NCBI GenBank assembly: GCA_020735665.1
Contig: CP085928.1
Coordinates: 1,466,501-1,530,500 of the forward strand
Direction: 5' to 3'
DNA: 64,000 bases
Source of the DNA: Lachnospiraceae bacterium GAM79
GTDB taxonomy: Bacteria > Bacillota > Clostridia > Lachnospirales > Lachnospiraceae
Numbering within the stretch: position 1 is the stretch's first letter; every line of letters starts with the position of its first letter. Shown here one piece after another: positions 25,963 through 34,514 of the stretch. The position numbers and the translations under genes are program-made. Below the pieces are notes generated by a model. It was not told where the DNA came from. It searched no databases and worked only from the letters and a program-made list of their open reading frames with translations.

Positions 25963-26553
25963 TTGGAGACAGTACAAGGATATGTGATTTTGAAAGCTGC
26001 CACCTTTGAAACCGGACACGGCTTTGCGCTGGGGCATAATCCGGGAGCGCCGAGCCCCTTTGTGACCTGGCAGTTTACCGAGGGGGAAAACGGCCATCGG
26101 GATTACTACTGGGGCCGCTATGGAACCAGTCAGGCGTGGGCGCAGAGGGACTTTGACCGCCGGGTGGACGACTATCAGCAGTTTTACCATGCGGCGGTCA
26201 AGCATACCGAGCTGGGACCGGAGGGCGTTTACCGCTATTATTCCACCCAGCGGCCCGTGGACATAGGAACTTACCCGAAGCCGCCGGATAACCAGCCTCT
26301 TTCCATCGTCAACTACGATGATGACAGGCGGCGTCCTGTGGCAGACGGCAGGCTGATGGCATGGGGCGAACTGACCTACGCAAAGCCGCTGACCGAAAAG
26401 CAGATGGAGGATTATGAGCTGAAACCAGCACCGGGCAATCCTGACCGGGTGCGCCCATCCATTACTGCCCGGCTCAAAGATGAAACCAGAGGGCAGGAAC
26501 CCCCGAAGGAACCCGGCCAGAAGCGAAACCATAAAAACCATGAGGAACGATAA
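25963..26553 (+). CDS. Conserved ICE protein of unknown function
   Basis: 196 aa from a TTG 6 nt after AGGAGG; an in-frame ATG at 25930 falls inside the palindrome. The sequence is rich in aromatic residues (FVTWQFTEG, RDYYWGRYGTSQAWAQRDFD) and ends in a charged tail. I recognise the general type as an accessory protein placed before MobC in such ICEs but not a named family. No membrane segment. Confidence 0.65.
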   Translation: METVQGYVILKAATFETGHGFALGHNPGAPSPFVTWQFTEGENGHRDYYWGRYGTSQAWAQRDFDRRVDDYQQFYHAAVKHTELGPEGVYRYYSTQRPVDIGTYPKPPDNQPLSIVNYDDDRRRPVADGRLMAWGELTYAKPLTEKQMEDYELKPAPGNPDRVRPSITARLKDETRGQEPPKEPGQKRNHKNHEER

Positions 26554-26565
26554 AGGAGGATCGCC

Positions 26566-26748
26566 ATGCACGAAAAAGACAACTATCTGAAAACCGCCGA
26601 GCTCTCCACAGAGCAGAACTGCAACATGATCGACGGCGTACCCAACAACACGCCCATCCCGCCCACGCCCCCGGAGTTGGACACAAAACCGCTGGATAAG
26701 GTAAAGGAGCCCAAAGAACGCCGGAAAGGCCGGGAGCTGGAACGCTGA
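26566..26748 (+). CDS. Small DUF4316-like ICE protein
   Basis: 60 aa. NYLKTAELSTEQNCNMIDGV and the Pro/Lys-rich remainder resemble the C-terminal unit of DUF4316-type ICE proteins. AAGGAGG precedes the ATG, and the TGA overlaps the mobC start (TGATG). Function unknown. Confidence 0.6.
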   Translation: MHEKDNYLKTAELSTEQNCNMIDGVPNNTPIPPTPPELDTKPLDKVKEPKERRKGRELER

Positions 26749-27089
26749 TGGAGAACCGCAAGCGGAATGTCCATCTGCACGTCATGGTAACACCGGACGA
26801 GCTGGCGGCCATCCATGAGCGGATGGCCGAGGCGGGCATTTCCAACGCCGGGGCTTATGTACGGAAAATGGCTCTGAACGGGTATATCCTGCACATCGAC
26901 CTTACGCCCGTAAAAGAGCTGATCTCTCTGCAACGGCGCTGTTCCAACAATCTCAATCAGGTCGCCGTACACGCACACACCTATGGCGTGTACCCGGAGG
27001 AAATCGACGGATTGAAGCGGGACTATGAAAAGCTGTGGGGCGAGGTGTCAAAGGTGCTGCGGGAGCTTTCCGAGCTGGTGGCAAAGTAA
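26748..27089 (+). CDS. mobC: MobC-like relaxosome accessory protein
   Basis: 113 aa. An N-terminal ribbon-helix-helix (RNVHLHVMVTPDELAAIHER) is followed by GISNAGAYVRKMALNGY and CSNNLNQVAVHAHTYG, typical of MobC/BmrC proteins that bind oriT and help the relaxase nick DNA. The relaxase gene is 0.5 kb downstream. It starts within the stop of the preceding gene. Confidence 0.85.
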   Translation: MENRKRNVHLHVMVTPDELAAIHERMAEAGISNAGAYVRKMALNGYILHIDLTPVKELISLQRRCSNNLNQVAVHAHTYGVYPEEIDGLKRDYEKLWGEVSKVLRELSELVAK

Positions 27090-27094
27090 GACGA

Positions 27095-27140
27095 GGGCGG
27101 CAGGCTTCCGTTGCGGAGCTTGCCGCCCTGCTCTTTTTTT
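27095..27140 (+). terminator. Strong terminator after mobC
   Basis: GGGCGGCA pairs with TGCCGCCC, with further pairing inside, followed by TGCTCTTTTTTT. It separates mobC from the downstream promoter. Confidence 0.85.
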
Positions 27141-27144
27141 ACCA

Positions 27145-27168
27145 CTTCGGGCCAGTATGACCCAAAAG
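27145..27168. repeat. ICE palindrome copy 13 (degenerate)
   Basis: CTTCGGGCCA left arm is intact; the right arm is TGACCCAAAAG. Confidence 0.75.
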
Positions 27169-27170
27169 TT

Positions 27171-27229
27171 TGGGACAGGATTTACTAATCTTTCGCAACA
27201 TTTATGTCCCCGGGCAAGCATGATAAAAT
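27171..27229 (+). promoter_or_regulatory. Promoter/operator shared with the recombinase gene (copy A)
   Basis: A segment with GGGACAG, CTAATC, TTCGCAACATT and TGTCC, almost the same as the one at 37142-37200. The -35 TTTATG (27201-27206) and -10 TAAAAT (27224-27229) are 17 bp apart. GGGACA and TGTCCC form an inverted repeat flanking the -35 side, a good place for a repressor. It drives the CD1845-like gene and relaxase. Confidence 0.65.
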
Positions 27230-27264
27230 AGAGGTAGGAAGGATAGATAAAGGAGGTTTTGAAG

Positions 27265-27555
27265 ATGAAGATACTGCTGAAAATATTGGTTGCTCCCTTT
27301 GCTTTAGCGTTGTCCCTTCTGGCGGCTCTGCTGGTGTTCCTATTTGATATTTGTGCCGTCCTGCTGACGATTGCCTCTGTGATCCTGACGGTGCTGGGTG
27401 TCGCTCTCTTTTTCACGCCGACGCCCATAGGCGGGATTGTATTTCTGTTTCTTGCCTTCCTTCTTTCGCCGTATGGACTGCAAGCGGCGGCGGGCTCCCT
27501 TCTTTGGGCGCTGGACGGAGGCAAATCCGCTCTGTACCGGTTTCTGGCAAGTTAA
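27265..27555 (+). CDS. CD1845-family small membrane protein
   Basis: 96 aa, nearly all hydrophobic, with three transmembrane helices (for example LVFLFDICAVLLTIASVILT and GGIVFLFLAFLLSPYGL). It matches the CD1845-type proteins placed just before the relaxase in related ICEs. The start at 27265 has AAGGAGG 7 nt upstream. Role unknown. Confidence 0.8.
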   Translation: MKILLKILVAPFALALSLLAALLVFLFDICAVLLTIASVILTVLGVALFFTPTPIGGIVFLFLAFLLSPYGLQAAAGSLLWALDGGKSALYRFLAS

Positions 27556-27559
27556 GCAG

Positions 27560-27582
27560 CCTCGGGCCATACTGGCCCGAAG
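27560..27582. repeat. ICE palindrome copy 14
   Basis: CCTCGGGCCAT...TGGCCCGAAG just after the CD1845-like gene. Confidence 0.9.
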
Positions 27583-27634
27583 TCGGGGCGGTCTGAATGG
27601 GCCGCCCCTTTCTCATGGAAAGGAGGAATGATTT

Positions 27635-29050
27635 TTGGCTACCACAACTTTGTTACAGCGCCATGCGGGCGAAGGCGAAACGATTGCTGAGGCTATCCGG
27701 GATTGTCTGGACTATGGCAAGGACCCGGAGAAAACAGAAAGCGGAAAGTATATCTCCGCTTATGAATGTGATCCGGCCACCGTGGCGGACGAGTTCCTTT
27801 TGGCAAAGGCCAGCTATGCCGCTATGACGGGCCGGGAACAGAAGAAAGAAAATAATGTGCTGTGCTATCAGATACGACAATCCTTCTATCCGGGCGAGAT
27901 CACCCCGAAGGAGGCGAACCGTATCGGCTATGAGCTGGCTATGCGCTGGACAAAGGGGCGGCACGCTTTTATCGTTACCACGCATACCGATAAGCAGCAC
28001 ATCCATTGTCACATTTATTACAACTCCACCACCCTTGACTGCACCCGGAAATTCCGAAATTTTTGGGGCTCCAGCTTCGCCCTTCGGCGGCTCTCTGACA
28101 GGCTGTGCCTTGAAAACGGGCTATCCATCGTGGAGAACCCGAAGCCCCGGAGCAAGGGCAAGTATCGGAACTATGGAGAGTGGCAGAAAGACCGGAAAGG
28201 GCCGCTTTCCTATCAGGACAGGCTGCGCCTTGCCATTGATACTGCGTTGGCGGAACGCCCCGCTGATTTGGACGAATTTCTCAATTTGATGAAGCGGGCC
28301 GGGTATGAGGTCAAGACGGTTCGGGGCGGCGGTATCAGCTTCCGGCTGACCGGGCAGGGACAGGAACGCTTCACCCGTCTGCGTGCCTCCACGCTGGGGG
28401 ACGGCTACGACTTGCAAGATGTTCTGTCCGCCATTGAGGGCAAAGAAAAACGCCCCGGGCGCTCGGAGCGGAAAATCAGTCTGGCGGTGGATATTCAAGC
28501 AAAGCTGGCTGCCGGTAAGGGGCCGGGATATGAACGCTGGGCGAAGGTATTTAACATTAAGCAGATGGCCGCCGCTCTTGCCTATATACAGGACAATAAC
28601 CTGACCGATTATGAGCAGTTGGCGAAGAAAGCCACCGAGGCGGCAGACCGTTTCCATGTTATTTCCGAACAGGTCAAGCAGACGGAGCAGGCCATGAAAA
28701 CCAATGCCGGGCTAAAGGCCGCAACGGTTCAGTATGCCAAAACCCGCCCAGTCTTTGAGCAGTATAAGGCGACGAAGTACAGCCGGAAATTCCTTGCGGA
28801 GCATGAGGCCGACCTTGAACTGTACCGGGCTGCACAAGCGGAAATGCGCTCTCTGCTGGGCGGGGCGAAGCTCCCCAAAATGGATGTGCTGAAGGAAGAA
28901 GGCCGTAAGCTCACAGCAAAGAAAAAACAGCTCTATGGAGAATATCAAAAGGCACGACGGGATATGCAGGAGATCGTCACGATCAAAGCGAACATTGACA
29001 CTCTGATGGGCTACACCGAACCGGGAAGAAAGCAGGAAAAGGAGCGTTAA
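27635..29050 (+). CDS. Conjugative relaxase (relaxase/mobilisation nuclease family)
   Basis: 471 aa from a TTG start after AAAGGAGG. The metal-binding histidine motif is HTDKQHIHCHIYYNS (residues about 115-129), preceded by YQIRQSFYPGEITP, as in PF03432 relaxases. It nicks oriT, stays bound to the 5' end and leads the strand through the VirD4 gate. The C-terminal half is helical and charged. The gene lies downstream of MobC. A palindrome follows the stop. Confidence 0.9.
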   Translation: MATTTLLQRHAGEGETIAEAIRDCLDYGKDPEKTESGKYISAYECDPATVADEFLLAKASYAAMTGREQKKENNVLCYQIRQSFYPGEITPKEANRIGYELAMRWTKGRHAFIVTTHTDKQHIHCHIYYNSTTLDCTRKFRNFWGSSFALRRLSDRLCLENGLSIVENPKPRSKGKYRNYGEWQKDRKGPLSYQDRLRLAIDTALAERPADLDEFLNLMKRAGYEVKTVRGGGISFRLTGQGQERFTRLRASTLGDGYDLQDVLSAIEGKEKRPGRSERKISLAVDIQAKLAAGKGPGYERWAKVFNIKQMAAALAYIQDNNLTDYEQLAKKATEAADRFHVISEQVKQTEQAMKTNAGLKAATVQYAKTRPVFEQYKATKYSRKFLAEHEADLELYRAAQAEMRSLLGGAKLPKMDVLKEEGRKLTAKKKQLYGEYQKARRDMQEIVTIKANIDTLMGYTEPGRKQEKER

Positions 29051-29084
29051 GGTTATGAAAACAAGGAGCAAAGCGACGCTGACA

Positions 29085-29107
29085 CTTCGGGCCATGTTGG
29101 CCCGAAG
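29085..29107. repeat. ICE palindrome copy 15
   Basis: CTTCGGGCCAT...TTGGCCCGAAG downstream of the relaxase gene. Confidence 0.9.
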
Positions 29108-29219
29108 ATACGGGTTTGGGGCGAGCCCCAACAAGCCGCCTTTGTGCCACTTGTGGCCACAGAGGCATTGCTTGCCACTTAGCGGCACCCCCGAAAATGG
29201 CGCAAAAAAACAGAGGCCC

Positions 29220-29579
29220 TTATTCTGGAACCTCCGTTTCTCTGGCTTTCTTGAGCCCTTCGGCTGTGGCCTCCATGACAACAAGCTCTTTCTCGTTCAT
29301 GGAATTTAGGAGCACATCAATATGCTTTCTGCAAGAGCTTGACCTTGCCCCTCCGTCCGCATGAATAAACTGGTCAACTGAAACGTCAAACATAGTAATG
29401 AGTTTAACAAAAAGGTCGAAGCTGGGATACTGACCTTTGTTCTCAATATTCATAATGGTACGGGAGTCACGGTCTACCAATTCCGCAACATAGGCTTGCG
29501 TCCAGCCCTTTTCTTCTCTGGCCCGTTTGAGAGCCGCCCCGAGGCCGTGAAAGTCAAACCTTCTTTCATTTTGGTTCAT
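29220..29579 (-). CDS. XRE-family transcriptional regulator
   Basis: 119 aa. Residues about 10-65 form an HTH_3 domain (GAALKRAREEKGWTQAYVAE and SRTIMNIENKGQYP). The short C-terminal helix may dimerise. It is divergent from the HTH/two-component genes and is a likely control protein of the ICE. AGGGTG is 8 nt before the ATG at 29579. A 9-bp inverted repeat (CATTCTCAT at the start codon and ATGAGAATG at about 29622-29630) could be its operator. Confidence 0.85.
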   Translation of the reverse strand: MNQNERRFDFHGLGAALKRAREEKGWTQAYVAELVDRDSRTIMNIENKGQYPSFDLFVKLITMFDVSVDQFIHADGGARSSSCRKHIDVLLNSMNEKELVVMEATAEGLKKARETEVPE

Positions 29580-29683
29580 TCTCATATCACCCTATATCAT
29601 TGTACATTTCGGGTTGGATTATGAGAATGTAATGAAATTTTACATAAAGTAGTATTTCATTTCATCAATGTGCAGCCTCCAAC

Positions 29684-29712
29684 TTGTACTATTCGAGGTA
29701 AAGAACTATAAT
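29684..29712 (+). promoter_or_regulatory. Promoter of the HTH/two-component genes
   Basis: -35 TTGTAC (29684-29689) and -10 TATAAT (29707-29712), 17 bp apart, 21 bp before the ATG at 29733. Confidence 0.75.
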
Positions 29713-29732
29713 GTATTCTGTGGAGGCGCGAA

Positions 29733-29921
29733 ATGGACTATATGACATTGAAAGGGGCCGCCGAAAAGTGGGGCGTGACACCTCGTAGGGCAAATTATTA
29801 TTGTGCTGGTGGACGTATCCCCGGTGCTGTGAAAATGGCTGGTGTTTGGCTGATCCCTAAAGCTGCGGAAAAGCCGATTGATGGCCGGACAAAACAAGGG
29901 AGGTTGCTGAAACATGAATAG
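29733..29921 (+). CDS. Small helix-turn-helix (excisionase-like) protein
   Basis: 62 aa. LKGAAEKWGVTPRRANYYCA followed by GRIPGAVKMAGVWLIPK is a MerR/excisionase-type winged HTH, as used by helix-turn-helix proteins in ICEs. It could regulate the cassette or direct excision. It overlaps the response-regulator gene by 8 bp. Confidence 0.8.
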   Translation: MDYMTLKGAAEKWGVTPRRANYYCAGGRIPGAVKMAGVWLIPKAAEKPIDGRTKQGRLLKHE

Positions 29922-30615
29922 TGTTTTGATTATAGACGATGACAAGAAACTTTGTGCCTTGATGAAAAAATGTGTGGAACAAGAAAATTTATCTGCGGTA
30001 GTAGCACATGGCGGCTTAGAGGGTCTGAGGCTACTGGAAAAAAACAAGGATACCTGTTCACTAATTATTCTGGATGTGATGATGCCAGATATGAACGGGT
30101 TTCAAGTATTGCAGAAAATCCGAGAGAAAAACAATGTGCCGGTGCTGATGCTGACCGCCAAAAGCGACGAAGAAGATAAGGTTTCTGGTCTGCGGCTGGG
30201 AGCGGACGATTATCTGACAAAGCCGTTTGGAATTAACGAACTAATGGCTCGTGTCAATTCTCTAATCCGGCGCTATACCACCTTAAACCCTGTGACCGGA
30301 AACGAAGCCGCCACCATGCTTCTGAAAGATATGGTAATTGATAAAATCAACCGAACCGTAACGGTTCAAAATCTCCCGGTAGACTTGACCGGCAAAGAGT
30401 TTGATTTGCTTCTATTTTTGGCGTCCAACAAGGGTCGGGTCTTTACTAAAAAACAACTTTATACGCAGGTGTGGACAGAAGAATATGATTTTGACGACAA
30501 TAACCTCATGGCATTTATCAGTAAACTGCGAAAAAAAATCGAGCCAAATCCAGAACAACCTTTTTATATTCAGACTGTCCGCGGTGTAGGGTATCGCTTT
30601 AACAAGGAGGCATGA
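29914..30615 (+). CDS. OmpR-family response regulator
   Basis: 233 aa. The receiver domain has the phospho-acceptor in SLIILDVMMPDMNGF and the conserved Lys in DDYLTKPF. The C-terminal OmpR/PhoB winged helix ends in QTVRGVGYRF. Together with the next gene it forms a two-component system that controls the transporter cassette; tandem GGCAAGGTT sites upstream of the first permease gene are its likely target. The gene ends 4 bp inside the kinase gene. Confidence 0.92.
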   Translation: MNSVLIIDDDKKLCALMKKCVEQENLSAVVAHGGLEGLRLLEKNKDTCSLIILDVMMPDMNGFQVLQKIREKNNVPVLMLTAKSDEEDKVSGLRLGADDYLTKPFGINELMARVNSLIRRYTTLNPVTGNEAATMLLKDMVIDKINRTVTVQNLPVDLTGKEFDLLLFLASNKGRVFTKKQLYTQVWTEEYDFDDNNLMAFISKLRKKIEPNPEQPFYIQTVRGVGYRFNKEA

Positions 30616-31541
30616 GCATGGAAATTAACCTTTATCTATTGTTGTCCTTATTGATTGCTTTGCTGGTAATCAGCTATCTTTTGGGAAAACTTCACCGCGT
30701 CCGTGGTCAGCTTTTTCTTATTAGGGATGCCCTAAACGATATAAAAGCCGGGAATTTGAACCGCCGTGTATTGGTGCGGGAAAGCGACCTGACAAAACAA
30801 ATCTGTTATGATATTAACGAGATTGCCATGAGCAGCCAATCTCGGCTTATACAGCAAAAGCAATCCGAACAGGCTTATAAACGGCTTATGACAAGCCTTT
30901 CCCATGATGTAAAAACCCCTCTTGCTTCTCTGGTTGGATATTTGGAGGCTGTGGAAAGCAAGATGGTAACAGGAGCTGAGAAGGAAGAATACATTCGGGT
31001 GGCTATGGAAAAAGCCCACCACCTGAAAGATTTTGTGACCGCCCTGTTTGAATGGGTGAAGCTGGATGCCGGGGAACAGATTTTTCATTTTGAGGTCTGC
31101 GACCTGAATGAGCTTTCCCGTGACATCATGGCTGATTGGGTGCCGCTGCTGGAAAACCACGATCTTAGCTATGAAATTGAGATACCCGAAACAGAATACA
31201 TGACACGGGTTGACTCTACCGCCTACACTCGTATTCTCAATAATTTACTGCAAAATATTCTGACGCACAGTGATGCAAGCAAAGTTTTCCTGACCGTGAC
31301 TGAAACTGAGCAGCAGGCAAAAATCGTTGTTGCTGATAACGGCAACGGGATTGCCGCCTCTGATCTCCCGCATATCTTTGAACGGATGTATCAATGCGAT
31401 CACTCCCGTTCTGCCAAAGGGAACGGGCTGGGCCTTTCGATTGCCAAAGAGTTAGTCAGTATTCATAAAGGAACGATTACAGCCGCTAGTGTTCCCGGAA
31501 ACGGAACAACCTTTATCATCATACTTCCGAAAGCTCTGTGA
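30612..31541 (+). CDS. Sensor histidine kinase
   Basis: 309 aa. One N-terminal membrane helix (LYLLLSLLIALLVISYLLG) with almost no extracellular loop is followed by a HAMP-like region, the phospho-acceptor box SLSHDVKTPLASL (near residue 99) and ATPase boxes (NLLQNILTH, VVADNGNGI, GNGLGLSIAK). The intramembrane-sensing form is typical of kinases linked to peptide-antibiotic transporters. The start at 30612 overlaps the regulator gene (4 bp); a second ATG at 30618 is possible. Confidence 0.92.
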   Translation: MSMEINLYLLLSLLIALLVISYLLGKLHRVRGQLFLIRDALNDIKAGNLNRRVLVRESDLTKQICYDINEIAMSSQSRLIQQKQSEQAYKRLMTSLSHDVKTPLASLVGYLEAVESKMVTGAEKEEYIRVAMEKAHHLKDFVTALFEWVKLDAGEQIFHFEVCDLNELSRDIMADWVPLLENHDLSYEIEIPETEYMTRVDSTAYTRILNNLLQNILTHSDASKVFLTVTETEQQAKIVVADNGNGIAASDLPHIFERMYQCDHSRSAKGNGLGLSIAKELVSIHKGTITAASVPGNGTTFIIILPKAL

Positions 31542-31559
31542 TCCCACGGAGCTTTTTTT
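31532..31559 (+). terminator. Terminator after the kinase gene
   Basis: AGCTCTGTG pairs with CACGGAGCT (one G-U), 4-nt loop, then seven Ts. It overlaps the kinase stop and separates the regulatory genes from the transporter genes. Confidence 0.85.
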
Positions 31560-31575
31560 GAAAAAATTTTATCTC

Positions 31576-31608
31576 GGCAAGGTTATGGCAAGGTTTGCGT
31601 TTTATAAT
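31576..31608 (+). promoter_or_regulatory. Tandem GGCAAGGTT sites with -10 TATAAT before the transporter genes
   Basis: Two direct repeats GGCAAGGTT (31576-31584 and 31587-31595) are 11 bp apart and end 7 bp before TATAAT (31603-31608). Paired 11-bp-period sites in the -35 region are the usual pattern of OmpR-family regulators. Confidence 0.7.
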
Positions 31609-31633
31609 TGGAACCATGAAAGGAGGAAACCGT

Positions 31634-32401
31634 ATGACGATTATTACAACTGAAATCCAGAAATGGAAACGGAATAAAATTGTCTGGTGCATTTTGGCTC
31701 TAACACTTCTGCTTGGAGCGTTTGCGATTGAAAGGGCTTGCAGCATTTCAAGGAGCAGTCCCTTTATGGATAGTTTTGGCGACCTTTACACACTGGCCTT
31801 TAAGAATCTGTCCAGCCTGTTTCTGCCGATTGTGCTGGGAATGTTTGCAACGACACTGTTTTTCGATGAACACAAAAATGACACGATGAAAGAACTGCTT
31901 ATCATCCCTATTACAAAAGCACAGCTATACTTTTCAAAAGTCGCTGTGGTTATTCTGATGTCCGTAGGACTGTGCCTGATTACTTTTCTTTTGTGTGTTG
32001 TCGGTGGGCTGATTGCCGGAGGCTTTCCCGATCTGAACGCCCAAACACTGATGGACGCTGGTCTTTTGTATCTGGCAGGTGGTATTCTGATTCCCATAGC
32101 CATGCTTCCGATTGTGTTTCTTTCCACGCTGTCAAAGGGATATATCCTGCCCATTGGCGCAACGCTGCTTTATCTGATTCCCGTAGTCATTGCCCCGGCT
32201 TATCTTACGGGAATACACCCGCTGGCAAGCGTGATGGGGATTTATCCCCATATTTCCGAAGCGGCCGCAGCTATGGTAGAAAGCCTGATGCAAGGCGTTT
32301 TATTCAATACTTCGCCGCTTGTTTGTGTCGGTTCGCTGCTCTTGATCGGTGCTACATTTGCCGCCGCATCCGTAGTGGCTCTAAAAAAGCAATCTTACTG
32401 A
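31634..32401 (+). CDS. LanFEG-like ABC transporter permease 1
   Basis: 255 aa with six hydrophobic segments. The N-terminal TTEIQKWKRNKIVWCILALT and the later HKNDTMKELLIIPITKAQLY are typical ABC-2 permeases of lantibiotic-immunity type, which expel peptide antibiotics such as nisin-type lantibiotics from the membrane. AGGAGG precedes the ATG at 31634. First gene of the regulated cassette. Confidence 0.85.
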   Translation: MTIITTEIQKWKRNKIVWCILALTLLLGAFAIERACSISRSSPFMDSFGDLYTLAFKNLSSLFLPIVLGMFATTLFFDEHKNDTMKELLIIPITKAQLYFSKVAVVILMSVGLCLITFLLCVVGGLIAGGFPDLNAQTLMDAGLLYLAGGILIPIAMLPIVFLSTLSKGYILPIGATLLYLIPVVIAPAYLTGIHPLASVMGIYPHISEAAAAMVESLMQGVLFNTSPLVCVGSLLLIGATFAAASVVALKKQSY

Positions 32402-32413
32402 AAGGAAAGACCT

Positions 32414-32839
32414 ATGAAACGATTGAGTTGTTTATTACTCGGTATTCTGCTTGTTTTTTCTCTTTGTGCCTGCCAGCAGGCCGCTCCATCTTCCGGCGAG
32501 GCTCCCGACCAACAGGCCATTACGGAAGAAGCAACCGAATACTTTAACCAAATGATGGATGGAGATTTTGAAACTTTCTTCAATGCGTTGCCGCCGGGCG
32601 TACAGGACAATATTTCTGCGGAGACGATACAGGAAACATGGGAAGAAGAAGTCGATAAGCTGGGCGGGCTGCCGGAGAACACTTCCCCGGATGTGTCCTG
32701 CTATGTGCCGGAACACTCTGACCAAATCCGTGTTGAATTTGTCATTCCTTGTGACAAAGGCAATTTCAAAGTATTCATCAACTATTTCCCGGATGGCAGC
32801 CTTTACAACTATGTTATCTGGAAGAACGAAACAAAATGA
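32414..32839 (+). CDS. Lipoprotein (DUF3887-like), possible peptide-immunity protein
   Basis: 141 aa. A lipoprotein signal (SCLLLGILLVFSLCAC, lipidated Cys in the lipobox) precedes a small domain (ITEEATEYFNQMMDGDFETF) of DUF3887 type. Encoded between the permease and the ATPase, it may sequester peptide antibiotics at the membrane, in the manner of LanI proteins, but without sequence proof. It overlaps a downstream ATG by 4 bp. Confidence 0.78.
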   Translation: MKRLSCLLLGILLVFSLCACQQAAPSSGEAPDQQAITEEATEYFNQMMDGDFETFFNALPPGVQDNISAETIQETWEEEVDKLGGLPENTSPDVSCYVPEHSDQIRVEFVIPCDKGNFKVFINYFPDGSLYNYVIWKNETK

Positions 32840-32856
32840 GAAAGCGAGGCATTTTT

Positions 32857-33780
32857 ATGAGTGATCTTGTGATTGAAACCAAAAAGCTGACAAAGATTTA
32901 CGGGGAACAAACTGCCGTTAATTCTGTGAATCTTCATGTAAAACCGGGCCGGATTTATGGACTTTTAGGACGCAACGGAGCCGGTAAAACCACAATTATG
33001 AAAATGATTTTGGGCCTTACACCAATCACTTCCGGCGAAGTAGATGTGTTCGGACAGAACATCAAAGGCCATGAGAAACGCATTTATCCCCGTATTGGAG
33101 CCATCATCGAAACTCCCGGTTTTTATCCGAATCTGACCGGCACAGAAAACCTTGAAATTTTTGCGAAGTTACGAGGGACACCCCAGCCCAATGCCGTCAA
33201 GAACGTGCTGGAAGTTGTGGGATTGCCCTACAAGGACAAAAAGCTGTTCAGTAAGTATTCCCTCGGCATGAAGCAGCGCCTCGGTATTGCCAACGCTATT
33301 CTGCATGACCCGGAGCTTTTGATTTTGGACGAGCCGACCAATGGACTTGACCCTATCGGTATAGCCGAAGTGAGGAACTTTATTAAGAATTTAAGTGTGG
33401 AGCGTGGCAAAACCATCCTAATTTCCAGCCATATACTTTCCGAAATTTCACTGTTGGCAGATGACATAGGCATTATCGACCACGGGGTTCTGCTGGAAGA
33501 AAGCAGCATGGAAGAATTAGAAAAGAAAAATCGGAAATACATCCAGCTTCAAGTGTCGGATATTCCAAAAGCCTCTTTAATTTTGGAAAGGCAATTCCAT
33601 GTGACCGATTATGCGGTGCAGGACGAACACAACCTGCGGCTTTATGACACCGCACTGGATATGGCGGCAATCAACAAGGCCCTTGTGGTGCAGGATGTAG
33701 CTGTTATCAGCTCCCAAATCTGCAATGATACCCTTGAGGATTATTTCAAACAGATCACAGGGGGAGAGGGAATTGCTTAA
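32857..33780 (+). CDS. LanFEG-like ABC transporter ATPase
   Basis: 307 aa. Walker A GRNGAGKTTIMK, signature YSLGMKQRLGIA, Walker B LLILDEPTNGLDP, and a switch His in LISSHILSE. The C-terminal extension is as in LanF/BcrA-type subunits. It powers the three permeases. The start at 32857 has GAGG 7 nt upstream; an ATG at 32836 lacks a site. Confidence 0.92.
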   Translation: MSDLVIETKKLTKIYGEQTAVNSVNLHVKPGRIYGLLGRNGAGKTTIMKMILGLTPITSGEVDVFGQNIKGHEKRIYPRIGAIIETPGFYPNLTGTENLEIFAKLRGTPQPNAVKNVLEVVGLPYKDKKLFSKYSLGMKQRLGIANAILHDPELLILDEPTNGLDPIGIAEVRNFIKNLSVERGKTILISSHILSEISLLADDIGIIDHGVLLEESSMEELEKKNRKYIQLQVSDIPKASLILERQFHVTDYAVQDEHNLRLYDTALDMAAINKALVVQDVAVISSQICNDTLEDYFKQITGGEGIA

Positions 33781-34504
33781 ACTGATACAAGTTGAATTTC
33801 TAAAACTGCGCCGGAGAAAGTTTATCTGGCTCATGCTGCTGGCGGCGCTCTTTATGCCACTGGCTGCCGTATTTTACTTTTCAAGTGTCAAAGGAACCGG
33901 TGTGGACCCCATTATGTTTTACAAATGGACAGCGTTCAGCTATACCCCGTGGATCATCCTACCGGTAGTGCTGGGGATGTTGTGTACCATGCTGATGTAT
34001 AACGAAAACCAGTATGATATGCTCAAACAGCTTTGGATTGTACCGGTCAATAAAATGGCATACTTTTTCAGCAAGTTTGCTGTGGTGCTGGTGTATTCCA
34101 TTTGCTTTATGCTAGTTACCGCAACGGCGTCCATTCTGACCGGCATACTATCCGGTTATATTCCCTTTGACAGTGAAAGTGTCCTTTATCTTTTGCGGAA
34201 GTGTATGGAAATTTCTCTGTTGACCGCCTTTGCGATGTTACCAGTACTGGCGGTTGCCGCAGCGCAAAAGGGCTATATTCTCCCTGTTTGCCTGACGCTG
34301 ATTTATACATTCCTCGGCTTTATCCTCTTGATGGTGAATATGTACCTACATCCGCTGTCCAGTATGACCGCTATTGTTATGTATGATATTCCGGGTGTTG
34401 TATTCGATCAGCCATTAAATATTCCAGCCGCATTTCTGTGTATTGGTGTATGGGCTGCTGCTTCGGCTGTATTGGCGAATGTGGCATTGGTTCGGAGAAA
34501 GTGA
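33773..34504 (+). CDS. LanFEG-like ABC transporter permease 2
   Basis: 243 aa, six hydrophobic segments. The start is a TTG at 33773, overlapping the ATPase stop, with a GGGGGAGAGGG site. The N-terminus (KLIQVEFLKLRRRKFIWLML) is of ABC-2 type. It is a partner subunit of the peptide exporter, similar in layout to permeases 1 and 3. Confidence 0.85.
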   Translation: MLKLIQVEFLKLRRRKFIWLMLLAALFMPLAAVFYFSSVKGTGVDPIMFYKWTAFSYTPWIILPVVLGMLCTMLMYNENQYDMLKQLWIVPVNKMAYFFSKFAVVLVYSICFMLVTATASILTGILSGYIPFDSESVLYLLRKCMEISLLTAFAMLPVLAVAAAQKGYILPVCLTLIYTFLGFILLMVNMYLHPLSSMTAIVMYDIPGVVFDQPLNIPAAFLCIGVWAAASAVLANVALVRRK

Positions 34505-34514
34505 GGTGCAAAAA

